This document shows, piece after piece, positions 31,147 through 39,342 of a stretch of 64,000 bases of DNA. A program made the translations under genes and the position numbers. The DNA is from Nocardioides luteus (GTDB lineage Bacteria > Actinomycetota > Actinomycetes > Propionibacteriales > Nocardioidaceae): NCBI RefSeq assembly GCF_014648595.1, contig NZ_BMRK01000016.1, forward strand, positions 16,019 to 80,018, written 5' to 3'. Every line of letters starts with the position of its first letter. The stretch's first letter is position 1. The notes beneath the pieces are model-generated. The model ran no database searches, was not told where the DNA came from, and was given only the letters and a program-made list of their open reading frames with translations.

Positions 31147-33419
31147 GCGACCGGGTTGGCCAGCGTGCCGGCGAACATGAGCGACTCGGCCTGGTCGGTG
31201 ATGTCGACCATCTGCAGGGTGTTGCGCAGCTGGAGCCGGTTGAGGCAGGAATGGCGGAAGCGCGGCCGGAGGAAGTCATAGCGCGCGACCGCGTCGGCCA
31301 GCTCGGGGTGGTCGGCGGCGTGGTCGACGATGCAGGCCCGCGCCTCGGCCCAGAACTCGCTCTCCGGCAGCACCCCCTCATCATCGAGGATCGCGGCGAC
31401 GTAGCGCAGCACCCCGTCGAAGACGTCGGTGTGGATCGCCAGCGCCTTCACGTCGTCGGGGAACGAGCCACGGATCCGAGAGACCTCCTCGGGCAGCGGC
31501 AGGTCGCCCATGACGGCCACCTCCTCGCCGATGTCCTTCATGAACATCCGCACCGGGACGTGGTCGCGCAGCACCATCACCAGGTTCTCGCCGTGCGGCA
31601 TGAACGCCAGGTCGTACGCGAGCAGGCAGTGCACCAGCGGCCGCAGGTAGGCGTCGAGGTAGCTGCGCACCCACTCCCGGGCGGGCAGGCCCGAGGCGCG
31701 GACCAGCTCGGCGGCGTAGGAGGCGCCGGCGGCGTCGCGGTGGAGCAGCGCCGCCATCGTGGCGCACCGCTCCCCCTCGGCCAGCCGCGGCACCGGCGAC
31801 TCGCGCCACAGCGCGGCGATCATCTTCCGGTAGGGCGAGGGGGCGGGCAGCGCGTGGAAGACGTCGCCGGTCCAGCCGATCGAGGCCAGCTCGCGCAGCA
31901 CCCCGAAGCCACGCTCCTTCAGCTCAGCGTCACCCTCGACCAGGTCGGCGACCCAGTCGTTGATGACCGGGGTCGCCCTCATGTAGGCCGGCGAGAGCCC
32001 CCGCATGAAGCCCATGTTCTGGATCGACAGCGCGGTCTTGACGTAGTGGCGCTCGGGCCGCGAGGTGTTGAAGTACGTCCGGATCGACTGCTGCGGGCGG
32101 TGGACGTCCTCACCCTCGCCGACGAGCACGATCCGGCGCGCGGCGACGTCGGCGGCGAAGGTGACCGCCAGCTTGTGGCGCCACTGCCACGGGTGGACGG
32201 GCAGGTAGCGGAAATCGTCCGGGTCGAGGCCGAGCCCGCGCAGCCTCGCCGCGAACCTGGCCAGCGTCGCCTCGCCGAGCTCGGCGGCGTACAGCGCCTC
32301 CTCGGTCTCGCCTCGGCCCAGCGCCAGGTGGGACTGCTCGCGGGAGACGGCGACCCACAGCAGACTCAGGTCGTTGCTGGTCTCCGGGGCCCAGCGGGCG
32401 TGGTCGTCGATGTCGAAGCCGATGCGGCCGTTGTTGGCGACGAAGGCCGGGTGGCCCTCGCTCATCGCGCCCTCGACGCTCTGGTGGTCGGCGTCGACGA
32501 GGTCGGCCGCGGTCAGCGTCTGGTGCTCGAGCTTCCAGCAGGCCGAGGCGATCGTGGCCGACAGCTCCTCCAGGTAGGTCGGCAGCAGCTTGTCGGGGAT
32601 ACCCAGGTCGGGCGCGAACTCGGCGACGAACACCTGCGCGTCCACCTCGCTCTCCTCGACGTCGCGCGCATCGCCGGTGCGGCGCACGATCGAGTCCGGG
32701 TCCACCACCCAGTGGTCGAGCTGGAAGCGCCGCGCGGTGAAGGCGTACGTCGAGGTCGGCCCGGCGAGCTCCCAGCCGCCCTCGGTGCCCTCATCGGTGG
32801 CAGTCGGCGCGATCATCCGCTCGTGGCTGAACTCCGCGATCGCCTTGGCGACCAGATGGCGGTGGGCGACGCGGATGTTCTCCGGGCGCAGGTGGGCCGC
32901 GGCGTGCATCTCGCGGGTGCAGACCGAGAGCATCGCGGTCTTCTCGCCGAGGTCGACCTCGCGCAGCTCGACGAAGCCCGCCTCGGTGTTCTTGCGGCGG
33001 ATCGCCTCGTTGCGTACGTCGGGCTCGACCACCACGCGACGCACGCCGGGGCGGGCGAAGCAGTGGCGCATCACCGCCCGGAAGATCCGGGTCGTGAAGC
33101 CCGAGACCGGATCACCGGAGGTCGGCGCGACCAGCACGTGCATGCCGAGATCACCGGGCGCGAGCTCGGGGACGTCCATGATCCCGCCGAGCTCGCTGCG
33201 CGCGGGGTCATAGGTCTCGACCAGGAACGCCGGCGCGCCGTCGACCCGGCCCAGCCAGGCGTCGTGGTGGGGGTGCTCGGCGATCCGCGCGTACTCCGCG
33301 GCCACGTCGGCCGGGGTCGAGTCGGACATCATCCAGAAGGTCGAGCGCGGGTTGGTGACCCAGGCGTGGACGGTGGCGAGGTGGTGCTCGATCTCGAGGG
33401 GTTCGATCGTGATCCTCAT
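31143..33419 (-). CDS. Fused GNAT acyltransferase and IucA/IucC siderophore synthetase
   Basis: Two-step enzyme of hydroxamate siderophore synthesis, 758 aa. Residues 1 to about 175 are an IucB/DesC-type GNAT domain (PGDLGMHVLVAP, VRRVVVEPDVRNE). From about 200 the NIS synthetase begins (EGHPAFVANNGRIGFDID near residue 315) and continues through the ferric-iron-reductase-like C-terminal half (YDLAFMPHGENLVMVL, SCLNRLQLRNTL). In Streptomyces the equivalent desC and desD are separate genes. ATGA overlaps link it to the acylase gene downstream and the monooxygenase gene upstream. The product is probably a desferrioxamine-like molecule, by family inference. Confidence 0.88.
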   Translation of the reverse strand: MRITIEPLEIEHHLATVHAWVTNPRSTFWMMSDSTPADVAAEYARIAEHPHHDAWLGRVDGAPAFLVETYDPARSELGGIMDVPELAPGDLGMHVLVAPTSGDPVSGFTTRIFRAVMRHCFARPGVRRVVVEPDVRNEAIRRKNTEAGFVELREVDLGEKTAMLSVCTREMHAAAHLRPENIRVAHRHLVAKAIAEFSHERMIAPTATDEGTEGGWELAGPTSTYAFTARRFQLDHWVVDPDSIVRRTGDARDVEESEVDAQVFVAEFAPDLGIPDKLLPTYLEELSATIASACWKLEHQTLTAADLVDADHQSVEGAMSEGHPAFVANNGRIGFDIDDHARWAPETSNDLSLLWVAVSREQSHLALGRGETEEALYAAELGEATLARFAARLRGLGLDPDDFRYLPVHPWQWRHKLAVTFAADVAARRIVLVGEGEDVHRPQQSIRTYFNTSRPERHYVKTALSIQNMGFMRGLSPAYMRATPVINDWVADLVEGDAELKERGFGVLRELASIGWTGDVFHALPAPSPYRKMIAALWRESPVPRLAEGERCATMAALLHRDAAGASYAAELVRASGLPAREWVRSYLDAYLRPLVHCLLAYDLAFMPHGENLVMVLRDHVPVRMFMKDIGEEVAVMGDLPLPEEVSRIRGSFPDDVKALAIHTDVFDGVLRYVAAILDDEGVLPESEFWAEARACIVDHAADHPELADAVARYDFLRPRFRHSCLNRLQLRNTLQMVDITDQAESLMFAGTLANPVA

Positions 33420-34768
33420 CGGCTCTCCGTAACTGCGGTGGTCGAGCTTGTCGAGACCCGGGGCTGGATCCTGAAGCGGTCCGGCACCCCGAACTCCTGG
33501 AAGGCGACCCGCTTCTCGACCGGGTAGGGCTCCCGGCCCAGGATGGCGGCCAGGATCACCGAGCTGCGATAGGCCCCCATGCCGAGGTCGGGGGCGACGA
33601 AGCCGTGGGTGTGCTCCTCGCCGTTCTGCACCCAGATCTCGCGGTCTGCGGTGTCGACCGAGAACGTCGCGCTGGCGGCGTAGCGGCCCTGGTCGTCGAG
33701 ACGTAGGCGGTCGCGGATCGGCTCGAGGAAGCCGGGCAGGCCGGCACGGTAGCCGGTGGCGAGCACCAGCGCCTCGGTCTCCATCTCGTAGTCCTCCTCC
33801 TGCTCGACGTGGTGCAGCGCGAGGTGGTAGCCGCCCTCGGTGCGGGTCACGCCGCGCACCTCGGTGTTGGTCAGCAGCGTGGTGCCGGTGACGCCACCGC
33901 CCGACTGGCCGACCGACCGGGTGTAGAGCGCCTCGTGGATCGCGTCGATGGTGTCGCCGGAGATCCCCTTGTAGAGGCTCTGCTGCGACTTCAGCAGCCG
34001 CTCGCGCTTCTGGGAGGGGAGCGACTGGAAGTAGGCGGAGTACTCCGGCGAGGTCAGCTCGAGGGTGAGCTTGGTGTATTCCATCGAGAAGAACCGCGGG
34101 CTGCGGGTCAGCCAGGCGAGCTGGTAGTCGTGGTCGGGCTGGGCGCTGAGCAGGTCGAGGTAGACCTCGGCCGCCGACTGGCCGCTGCCGACCACGGTGA
34201 TGCTGCCCCGCGAGACGAGCTCGTCACGGCGGGTCAGGTAGTCGGCGCTGTGCAGCGCCGGACCGTTCTCGGCGACAGCCGCGGCCGCGCACTCGGGGAC
34301 CCGTGGGCTCGTCCCGGTCCCGAGCACCAGCCGCCGAGTCAGGTGGGTCTCGCCGGAGGCGGTGGTCACGACGTACGTCTCGCCGTCGTGCTCCACCGAG
34401 ACGACCTGCTGCCCGAACCGGACGGAGTCGAGCCGCTCGGCGACCCACTGGCAGTAGTGGTTGTACTCGCGGCGGTGGGGCAGGAAGTTCTCGCGGATGT
34501 AGAACGGGTAGATCCGGCCGGTCTGCTTGAGGAAGTTGAGGAAGCTGAACCGCGAGGTCGGGTCGGCCATCGTCACCAGGTCGGCGAGGAACGGCACCTG
34601 CAGCGTGGCCTCGTCGAGCATCATCCCGGGGTGCCAGTCGAACTTCTCGCGACCCTCCAGGAAGAGGCAGTCGAGCTCGTCGATCGGGTCGGCGAGGGCG
34701 GCCAGGCCCAGGTTGAACGGGCCGAGCCCGATGCCGATCAGGTCGTGGACGTGGGTGGCTGTGGTCAT
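33416..34768 (-). CDS. Lysine/ornithine N-monooxygenase (IucD/DesB type)
   Basis: Flavin-dependent N-hydroxylase making the hydroxylamine for hydroxamate siderophores; 450 aa. ATG 34768 overlaps the decarboxylase stop. The FAD motif is GIGLGPFNLGLAALA; the NADPH motif is TVVGSGQSAAEVYLDLL; the C-terminal ATGY (ALVLATGYRAGLPGF) is present. The natural product appears to end after FQEFGVPDRFRI; the last 15 residues (RVSTSSTTAVTESR) are encoded largely by repeat A inserted at 33437-33458. Expected substrate is cadaverine or putrescine made by the neighbouring decarboxylase. Confidence 0.88.
   Translation of the reverse strand: MTTATHVHDLIGIGLGPFNLGLAALADPIDELDCLFLEGREKFDWHPGMMLDEATLQVPFLADLVTMADPTSRFSFLNFLKQTGRIYPFYIRENFLPHRREYNHYCQWVAERLDSVRFGQQVVSVEHDGETYVVTTASGETHLTRRLVLGTGTSPRVPECAAAAVAENGPALHSADYLTRRDELVSRGSITVVGSGQSAAEVYLDLLSAQPDHDYQLAWLTRSPRFFSMEYTKLTLELTSPEYSAYFQSLPSQKRERLLKSQQSLYKGISGDTIDAIHEALYTRSVGQSGGGVTGTTLLTNTEVRGVTRTEGGYHLALHHVEQEEDYEMETEALVLATGYRAGLPGFLEPIRDRLRLDDQGRYAASATFSVDTADREIWVQNGEEHTHGFVAPDLGMGAYRSSVILAAILGREPYPVEKRVAFQEFGVPDRFRIQPRVSTSSTTAVTESR
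33437..33458. repeat. Repeat A copy inside the 3' end of the monooxygenase gene
   Basis: The same 22-bp core as at 12359-12380 with identical sequence. Here it is read in frame on the minus strand as Val-Ser-Thr-Ser-Ser-Thr-Thr, giving the enzyme an unusual tail. Confidence 0.85.
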
Positions 34769-36216
34769 CGGACGGCCTCCGGGAGGGCAGGACCCAACGA
34801 GTGGCCGAGCGTACGGACCTGTTCGACGATGTCGAGCACGTCCTGCACGGAGGCCATCGGGTTGAGCAGGGTGAGCTTGAGGAACTGTCGGCCGCCGACC
34901 TTGGTCGCGGCGACGACGCTGCGGCCGCCGTTCCACATTTCCGCGCGGATGCGGCGGTTGAGGTCGCCGACGGCGTCCTCGTCCAGGTGCGGGTCGACGT
35001 AGCGGAAGACGACGGTGGAGAGCTGGGAGGGCGTGATCACCTCGATGTCGGGCTGGACGCTGAGGGCGTCGTAGACCTCGCGCGCCAGGTCGATCACGGT
35101 CTCGAGGTAGCTGCCGATCTCGTCGGCGCCCATCGTGCGCAGCGTCAGCCACAGCTTGAGCGCGTCGAAACGGCGGGTGGTCTGCAGGGACTTGTCGACC
35201 TGGTTGGGGTTCTGCGACTCCCGCGGGTTGAGGTAGTCGGCGTACCAGGAGGCGTGCTGCATGGTCGCCAGGTCGCGGACCAGCAGGGCGCTGGAGGAGA
35301 CCGGCTGGAACCAGGTCTTGTGGTAGTCGATCGTGACCGAGTCGGACCGCTCGATGCCGTCGAGCAGGTGACGGTATCTCGGCGAGGCGAGCAGCCCGCC
35401 GCCGTACGCCGCGTCGACGTGGAACCAGACGTTGAAGTCCTGGCACGCGTCGGCGATGGCGTGCAGCGGGTCGATCATGCCGAAGTCGGTGGTGCCGGCG
35501 GTGGCCACGACCGCGGCCGGGACGAGCCCGTCGACGACGCACTCGTCGAGCGCCGCACGCAGCGCGCCGACGTCCATCCGGTGCTCGGCGTCGGTCGGCA
35601 CGGCGATCGCCGCGTCATCCCCCATGCCGAGCAGCCGCGCGGACTTCGCGATGGAGAAGTGGCTGTCGGCGGAGGTCAGGAAGCGCAGCCGGTCGAGAGG
35701 TACGCCGCGGCGCTCCGCCTCACCGCGGGCCAGGAGCAGCGCCTGCAGGTTCGACTGGCTGCCGCCGCTGGTGAAGATGCCGTCGCGGGTCTCCTCCGGA
35801 TATCCGGCGCGGTTCGCGGTCCAGTCGATGAGACGGCGCTCCATGAAGGTGCCGCCGGCGGACTGGTCGAAGGTGTCCATCGAGGTGTTGACCGCCGCGA
35901 TCAGCAGCTCGCCCACGAGGGAGGGGATCACCACCGGGCAGTTCAGGTGGGCGGCATAGGAGGGGTCGTGGAACCAGACGGCATCATCGAGCCAGAGCCG
36001 CTTGACCTCTGCGAGCGCGGCGGTACCGTCGGCCAGAGGGCTGTCCAGGTCGACCTCGGCGACCGGCGCCGCGGCCTCCTCCGGCGAGATGCCGGTGGTG
36101 GGCCCGGCGAGGGAGTCGAGCTGATCGAGCAGCAGCCTGACCGCATCGGCGATTCCGCGGGTGTAGCCACGAGCATTGTCGGGGTGGAACAGATGCTCTA
36201 GTCGTGGTGCGCTCAC
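34765..36216 (-). CDS. PLP-dependent diamine-forming decarboxylase (DesA type)
   Basis: Group II pyridoxal-phosphate decarboxylase, 483 aa, first gene of the siderophore operon. GTG 36216 follows AAGGAG. The PLP lysine lies in TIDYHKTWFQPVSSSALLV, with the cofactor-binding FTSGGSQSNLQALLLAR and FHVDAAYGGG upstream. It resembles DesA lysine decarboxylases that supply cadaverine; ornithine or 2,4-diaminobutyrate are alternative substrates. Two iron boxes precede it, so it should be repressed by an iron-loaded DtxR/IdeR/DmdR regulator. Confidence 0.87.
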   Translation of the reverse strand: MSAPRLEHLFHPDNARGYTRGIADAVRLLLDQLDSLAGPTTGISPEEAAAPVAEVDLDSPLADGTAALAEVKRLWLDDAVWFHDPSYAAHLNCPVVIPSLVGELLIAAVNTSMDTFDQSAGGTFMERRLIDWTANRAGYPEETRDGIFTSGGSQSNLQALLLARGEAERRGVPLDRLRFLTSADSHFSIAKSARLLGMGDDAAIAVPTDAEHRMDVGALRAALDECVVDGLVPAAVVATAGTTDFGMIDPLHAIADACQDFNVWFHVDAAYGGGLLASPRYRHLLDGIERSDSVTIDYHKTWFQPVSSSALLVRDLATMQHASWYADYLNPRESQNPNQVDKSLQTTRRFDALKLWLTLRTMGADEIGSYLETVIDLAREVYDALSVQPDIEVITPSQLSTVVFRYVDPHLDEDAVGDLNRRIRAEMWNGGRSVVAATKVGGRQFLKLTLLNPMASVQDVLDIVEQVRTLGHSLGPALPEAVR

Positions 36217-36242
36217 GGGTCTCCTTCGACTGACTGATTAGG

Positions 36243-36261
36243 TTAGGTTAGGCAAGCCTCA
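36243..36261. promoter_or_regulatory. DtxR/IdeR-type iron box 1
   Basis: TTAGGTTAGGCAAGCCTCA matches 16 of 19 positions of the actinobacterial consensus TTAGGTTAGGCTAACCTAA. It lies 27 bp before the decarboxylase start and about 60 bp before the divergent MFS gene. A preceding TTAGG at 36238 extends the repeat. Confidence 0.82.
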
Positions 36262-36276
36262 GTGAGGCTACCCTAA
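36258..36276. promoter_or_regulatory. DtxR/IdeR-type iron box 2
   Basis: CTCAGTGAGGCTACCCTAA matches 14 of 19 consensus positions, mostly in the right half (GGCTACCCTAA). It overlaps box 1 by four bases, so repressor dimers could occupy adjacent faces and block both divergent promoters. Confidence 0.6.
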
Positions 36277-36322
36277 TCACACGCTCGCCGGACGACCGGC
36301 CACAGAGAGGACGATCACACCC

Positions 36323-37630
36323 GTGCCCCACCCGCCGACCCAGGCTCGTCGCGTCCTCATCGGCTTCGCGTTCGCCTCTCTCGGGAACGGCCTGACCCTG
36401 CCGTTCCTCTACGTGTACATGGCGCAGGTGCAGGAGCTCGGCTCCTCGACCGCCGGCTGGATGTTCGCCTGGATGGGCCTGGTCGGGCTGGCCGCGGCGC
36501 CCGGCGTCGGTGCGCTGCTCGACCGCTTCGGGCCCCGCCCGGTGCTGGTCGGTGCGCTCGTCCTGGAGGCCGTCTCCATCGGGTCGCTCGGCTTCGTCGA
36601 CGGTCTGGGCCCGACGATGCTGGTGCTCGCCGGCGTCGTCGTCGGTGCCTCGCCGCTCTGGCCGGGGACCACCACCATGCTCGCCGCGATGGTGACTGCG
36701 GCCGACCGCGAGCGCGCCTACGGCTTCGCCTTCCTCGGCCTCAACGCCGGCATCGGCGTCGGCGGACTGGTCAGCGCGTTCCTCATCGACGTCGAGCGCG
36801 CGGAGTCCTTCCAGGTGCTCTACCTGTGCGACGCCCTCGCCTACCTGACCTACGCGGTGGTGCTGCTCCTGCTGGTCCGCTCCCCTGCCCGCGCCCGCGA
36901 CGAGCAGGACGCGGCAGCGGCCGCCGGTTCCTGGGGCGAGGTGCTGCGCGACCGGCGGGCGGTGGCGCTGGTCGGGTGCGGTGTGCTCGCGGTGACCTTC
37001 GGCTACGGGCAGCTCGAGGCCGGCGCGACCGCCTATGCGGTCGACGTGGCCGGCGTGCCGGCGACCGCCCTCGGTTGGGCCTTCGCCGCCAACGCCGCCG
37101 TGATCGTGTGTGGGCAGGTCGTCCTGCTCCGGCTCACCTCGGGGTGGCGGCGTACGACCGCACTGGCCTGTGCGGTGCTGACCTGGTCGCTGGCCTGGAC
37201 CGTGCTCGCCTCGGCAGACCTGATGCCGACCGCGGGCGCGGTGGCCGCCGTCGTGATCGGCCTGGCGATCTTCGGCCTCGGCGAGACGCTGTGGGCGCCG
37301 ATCGTGACCGGGCTGGCCAACACCATCGCCCCCGACCACCTGCGCGGGCGCTACAACGCGTCCCTCGGCGCCACTCTCACGCTCGGCCAGATCCTCGGCC
37401 CGGCACTCGCCGGGTCCCTCATCGGCAGCGGCCTCGGCCACCTGTGGGCGCTGGTCGTGATCGGCGGCACCCTCACCGCCGGGCTGGTCCTGACCAGGCT
37501 CCGGTTCATGCTCACCCCGGCCGAGGACCGGGCTCCGGATCTCGTCGGAGACACCCCGGAGATGGCCGACGCGGCCGCCGAGCAGGCGGCCGCGTCGGCG
37601 ATGCATCCCGGTCCCGGGGTCAACCGGTGA
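36323..37630 (+). CDS. MFS transporter, probable siderophore exporter
   Basis: Twelve-helix major facilitator of 435 aa, starting at GTG 36323. The first helices contain LIGFAFASLGNGLTLPFLY and the loop 2-3 motif ALLDRFGPRPVLVG (MFS motif A, D-R-x-G-R). It is divergent from the siderophore operon and shares its two iron boxes, so export of the apo-siderophore is the best inference. The C-terminal tail is acidic and Ala-rich. Its stop overlaps the stop of the convergent lipoprotein gene by 11 bases. Confidence 0.82.
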   Translation: MPHPPTQARRVLIGFAFASLGNGLTLPFLYVYMAQVQELGSSTAGWMFAWMGLVGLAAAPGVGALLDRFGPRPVLVGALVLEAVSIGSLGFVDGLGPTMLVLAGVVVGASPLWPGTTTMLAAMVTAADRERAYGFAFLGLNAGIGVGGLVSAFLIDVERAESFQVLYLCDALAYLTYAVVLLLLVRSPARARDEQDAAAAAGSWGEVLRDRRAVALVGCGVLAVTFGYGQLEAGATAYAVDVAGVPATALGWAFAANAAVIVCGQVVLLRLTSGWRRTTALACAVLTWSLAWTVLASADLMPTAGAVAAVVIGLAIFGLGETLWAPIVTGLANTIAPDHLRGRYNASLGATLTLGQILGPALAGSLIGSGLGHLWALVVIGGTLTAGLVLTRLRFMLTPAEDRAPDLVGDTPEMADAAAEQAAASAMHPGPGVNR

Positions 37631-38225
37631 ACGGCACTGCCTGGGTGGCGTCGGTGTGCCAGTTGGTGCCGACCGGCTCGTCGACGACGGCGGTGCTGGG
37701 CAGCTTCAGGGAGACCGGGTCGCTGTCGCCCTCACGCGCGGAGACGATGATCTCCTCGAACTCCACGCCGCCCTCCTGCGGGCCGCTGTTGGGGTTCACC
37801 CCGGCGTACGCCTTGGTGGAACCGGTCATGGTGATCGACTCGCCCACCGCCTGCTCGCTCGGCTTCACGTCGCCGGAGACGTCCGAGCCGAAGCCGGCCT
37901 CGATCGTGCTGCCCTCGAGCGTGCAGGTCACGCCGGGCTCGGCCGCCGCGGTGACGAGGTAGTAGCCGCCCGCCTGGGACTCCTCCGAGACCGTGAACCT
38001 CAGATCGCCGGTGGCACAGGCGCCCTTGGCGCCGCCCGCCTCCGTCTCCGAGGTGTCGGTCGGCTCCGTCGAGGGCGACTCGGCCGCCGTGGTCTCCGCC
38101 GACGGGCTGGGGCTGCTCTGCTCACCCCCGCTGTCGTCGGAGTCGGAGGAGCACGCCGTCGCGCCGAGCGCGAGGACCGTGGTGGCGAGGACGAGCGGCG
38201 CGAGGCGCCGGATGCTGATGGCCAT
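37620..38225 (-). CDS. Lipoprotein with DUF4232-like domain
   Basis: Putative lipoprotein of 201 aa. ATG 38225 is chosen over an upstream GTG-type extension because an AGAGAAC site precedes it. Signal and lipobox are LVLATTVLALGATAC with the Cys near residue 24, then a Ser/Thr/Glu-rich linker of about 45 residues. The mature domain (ACATGDLRFTVS, GGYYLVTAAAEPGVTCTLEG, STAVVDEP) resembles DUF4232 domains, which have a disulfide between the first and second Cys. Function unknown; same strand as the CPBP protease gene upstream. Confidence 0.72.
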   Translation of the reverse strand: MAISIRRLAPLVLATTVLALGATACSSDSDDSGGEQSSPSPSAETTAAESPSTEPTDTSETEAGGAKGACATGDLRFTVSEESQAGGYYLVTAAAEPGVTCTLEGSTIEAGFGSDVSGDVKPSEQAVGESITMTGSTKAYAGVNPNSGPQEGGVEFEEIIVSAREGDSDPVSLKLPSTAVVDEPVGTNWHTDATQAVPFTG

Positions 38226-38283
38226 GTGTTCTCTTGTCAGGGTCGGGCGAACAGGATCCACGAGATGTTCGTGACAGGTGCAT

Positions 38284-39198
38284 TCATACCCGATGAGTAA
38301 AGAGATCTCGCTCCGGGTCGTAACCCAGCCGACCGCGTGTCGCGGCGACCAGGGCGACCGCGACGATGCCCGAGCCGATCAGCAGCGCGAGCTGGAACTG
38401 GTCGGCGTCGACGCCGGGGAAGAGCTCGCTGAAGGCCACCGAGGCGAAGTTGTTGACGCTGACGTGCAGAAGCATCGCCAGCGGCAGGCTCTGCCCGGTG
38501 CGGTTGAAGACCCAGGTCATCACGATGCCGAAGGTGAAGCAGAAACCGGCGAAGACGAGCGGCGCGAACCAGCTGACCTCCGGCCAGCCGCCCCAGTCGG
38601 TCAGGAAGAGCGGCATGTGCCACAGCGCCCAGATCGGCCCGAGCACGAAGGCGGAGCCCAGCGGACCGACGCGTCGCTGCAGCCGGGGCAGGGCGAAGTC
38701 GCGCCAGCCCGGCTCCTCGGCGAGACCGGTGGTGATCATCTGCATCAGCAGCCCGGGGACGTACGCCACCAGCACGAAGAGCCACGCCTGAGACGGCTCC
38801 GCCATCTGTCCGCCGGTGATCTGGACCGAGACGATGATCGCGGCGGGGACGCCGAGCAGGATGCCGGCGTACCAGCGCCAGCTCGCCCGCCAGCGCCACA
38901 TCCCCCGCACCCAGGCGCGCAACCCGGCGCGGCCACCGACGAGCCCGGTGACCAGGGCGGCGCTGCCGATCGGGCCGAGGTACGCGCCCGGGAGCATCCC
39001 GAGCAGCTGGCCGCCGATGACGCCACCGGGGAAGGTCAGGTCGATGACTCCGAGGCCGCTGTTGGAGAGCACATAGGGCGTCCACGCCAGCCAGCTCGCC
39101 GCGAGGGCGAGCACGAAGAACGTGGGGAGCTCGTGGCGGCGTACGAATCCTCGTAGGCCGTGGTCCGGTTCGGTCACCGGAAGGGTTGTGGTGGTCAT
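38284..39198 (-). CDS. CPBP-family intramembrane metalloprotease
   Basis: Polytopic membrane protein of 304 aa. The CPBP/Abi signature is complete: motif 1 AEEPGWRDFALPRL (EExxxR-type), motif 2 WALWHMPLFL and motif 3 LLHVSVNN, supplying the Glu and His residues of the active site. About eight hydrophobic segments. CPBP proteins act as type II CAAX-like proteases or in bacteriocin self-immunity. It is divergent from a histidine kinase/response regulator pair that may control it. Confidence 0.83.
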   Translation of the reverse strand: MTTTTLPVTEPDHGLRGFVRRHELPTFFVLALAASWLAWTPYVLSNSGLGVIDLTFPGGVIGGQLLGMLPGAYLGPIGSAALVTGLVGGRAGLRAWVRGMWRWRASWRWYAGILLGVPAAIIVSVQITGGQMAEPSQAWLFVLVAYVPGLLMQMITTGLAEEPGWRDFALPRLQRRVGPLGSAFVLGPIWALWHMPLFLTDWGGWPEVSWFAPLVFAGFCFTFGIVMTWVFNRTGQSLPLAMLLHVSVNNFASVAFSELFPGVDADQFQLALLIGSGIVAVALVAATRGRLGYDPERDLFTHRV

Positions 39199-39342
39199 GA
39201 TCGTTTCCCTTCGCCGTGTCGTTTCCTGGCGGATCTGAACCTACGAACGCGGCGGCCCCGGTCGCGCCGGGCAAAAGTGCGAACCCGGAAGTTGCATCGA
39301 AAGATGCTGGTGACCGGGACCGGCAGCGGAAAGGATGAGGGC

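Noticed and set aside
30435-33527. Long open frame antisense to the acylase and siderophore synthetase genes
   Set aside because: Codon pattern and composition are those of a shadow frame; the minus-strand genes have full motifs.
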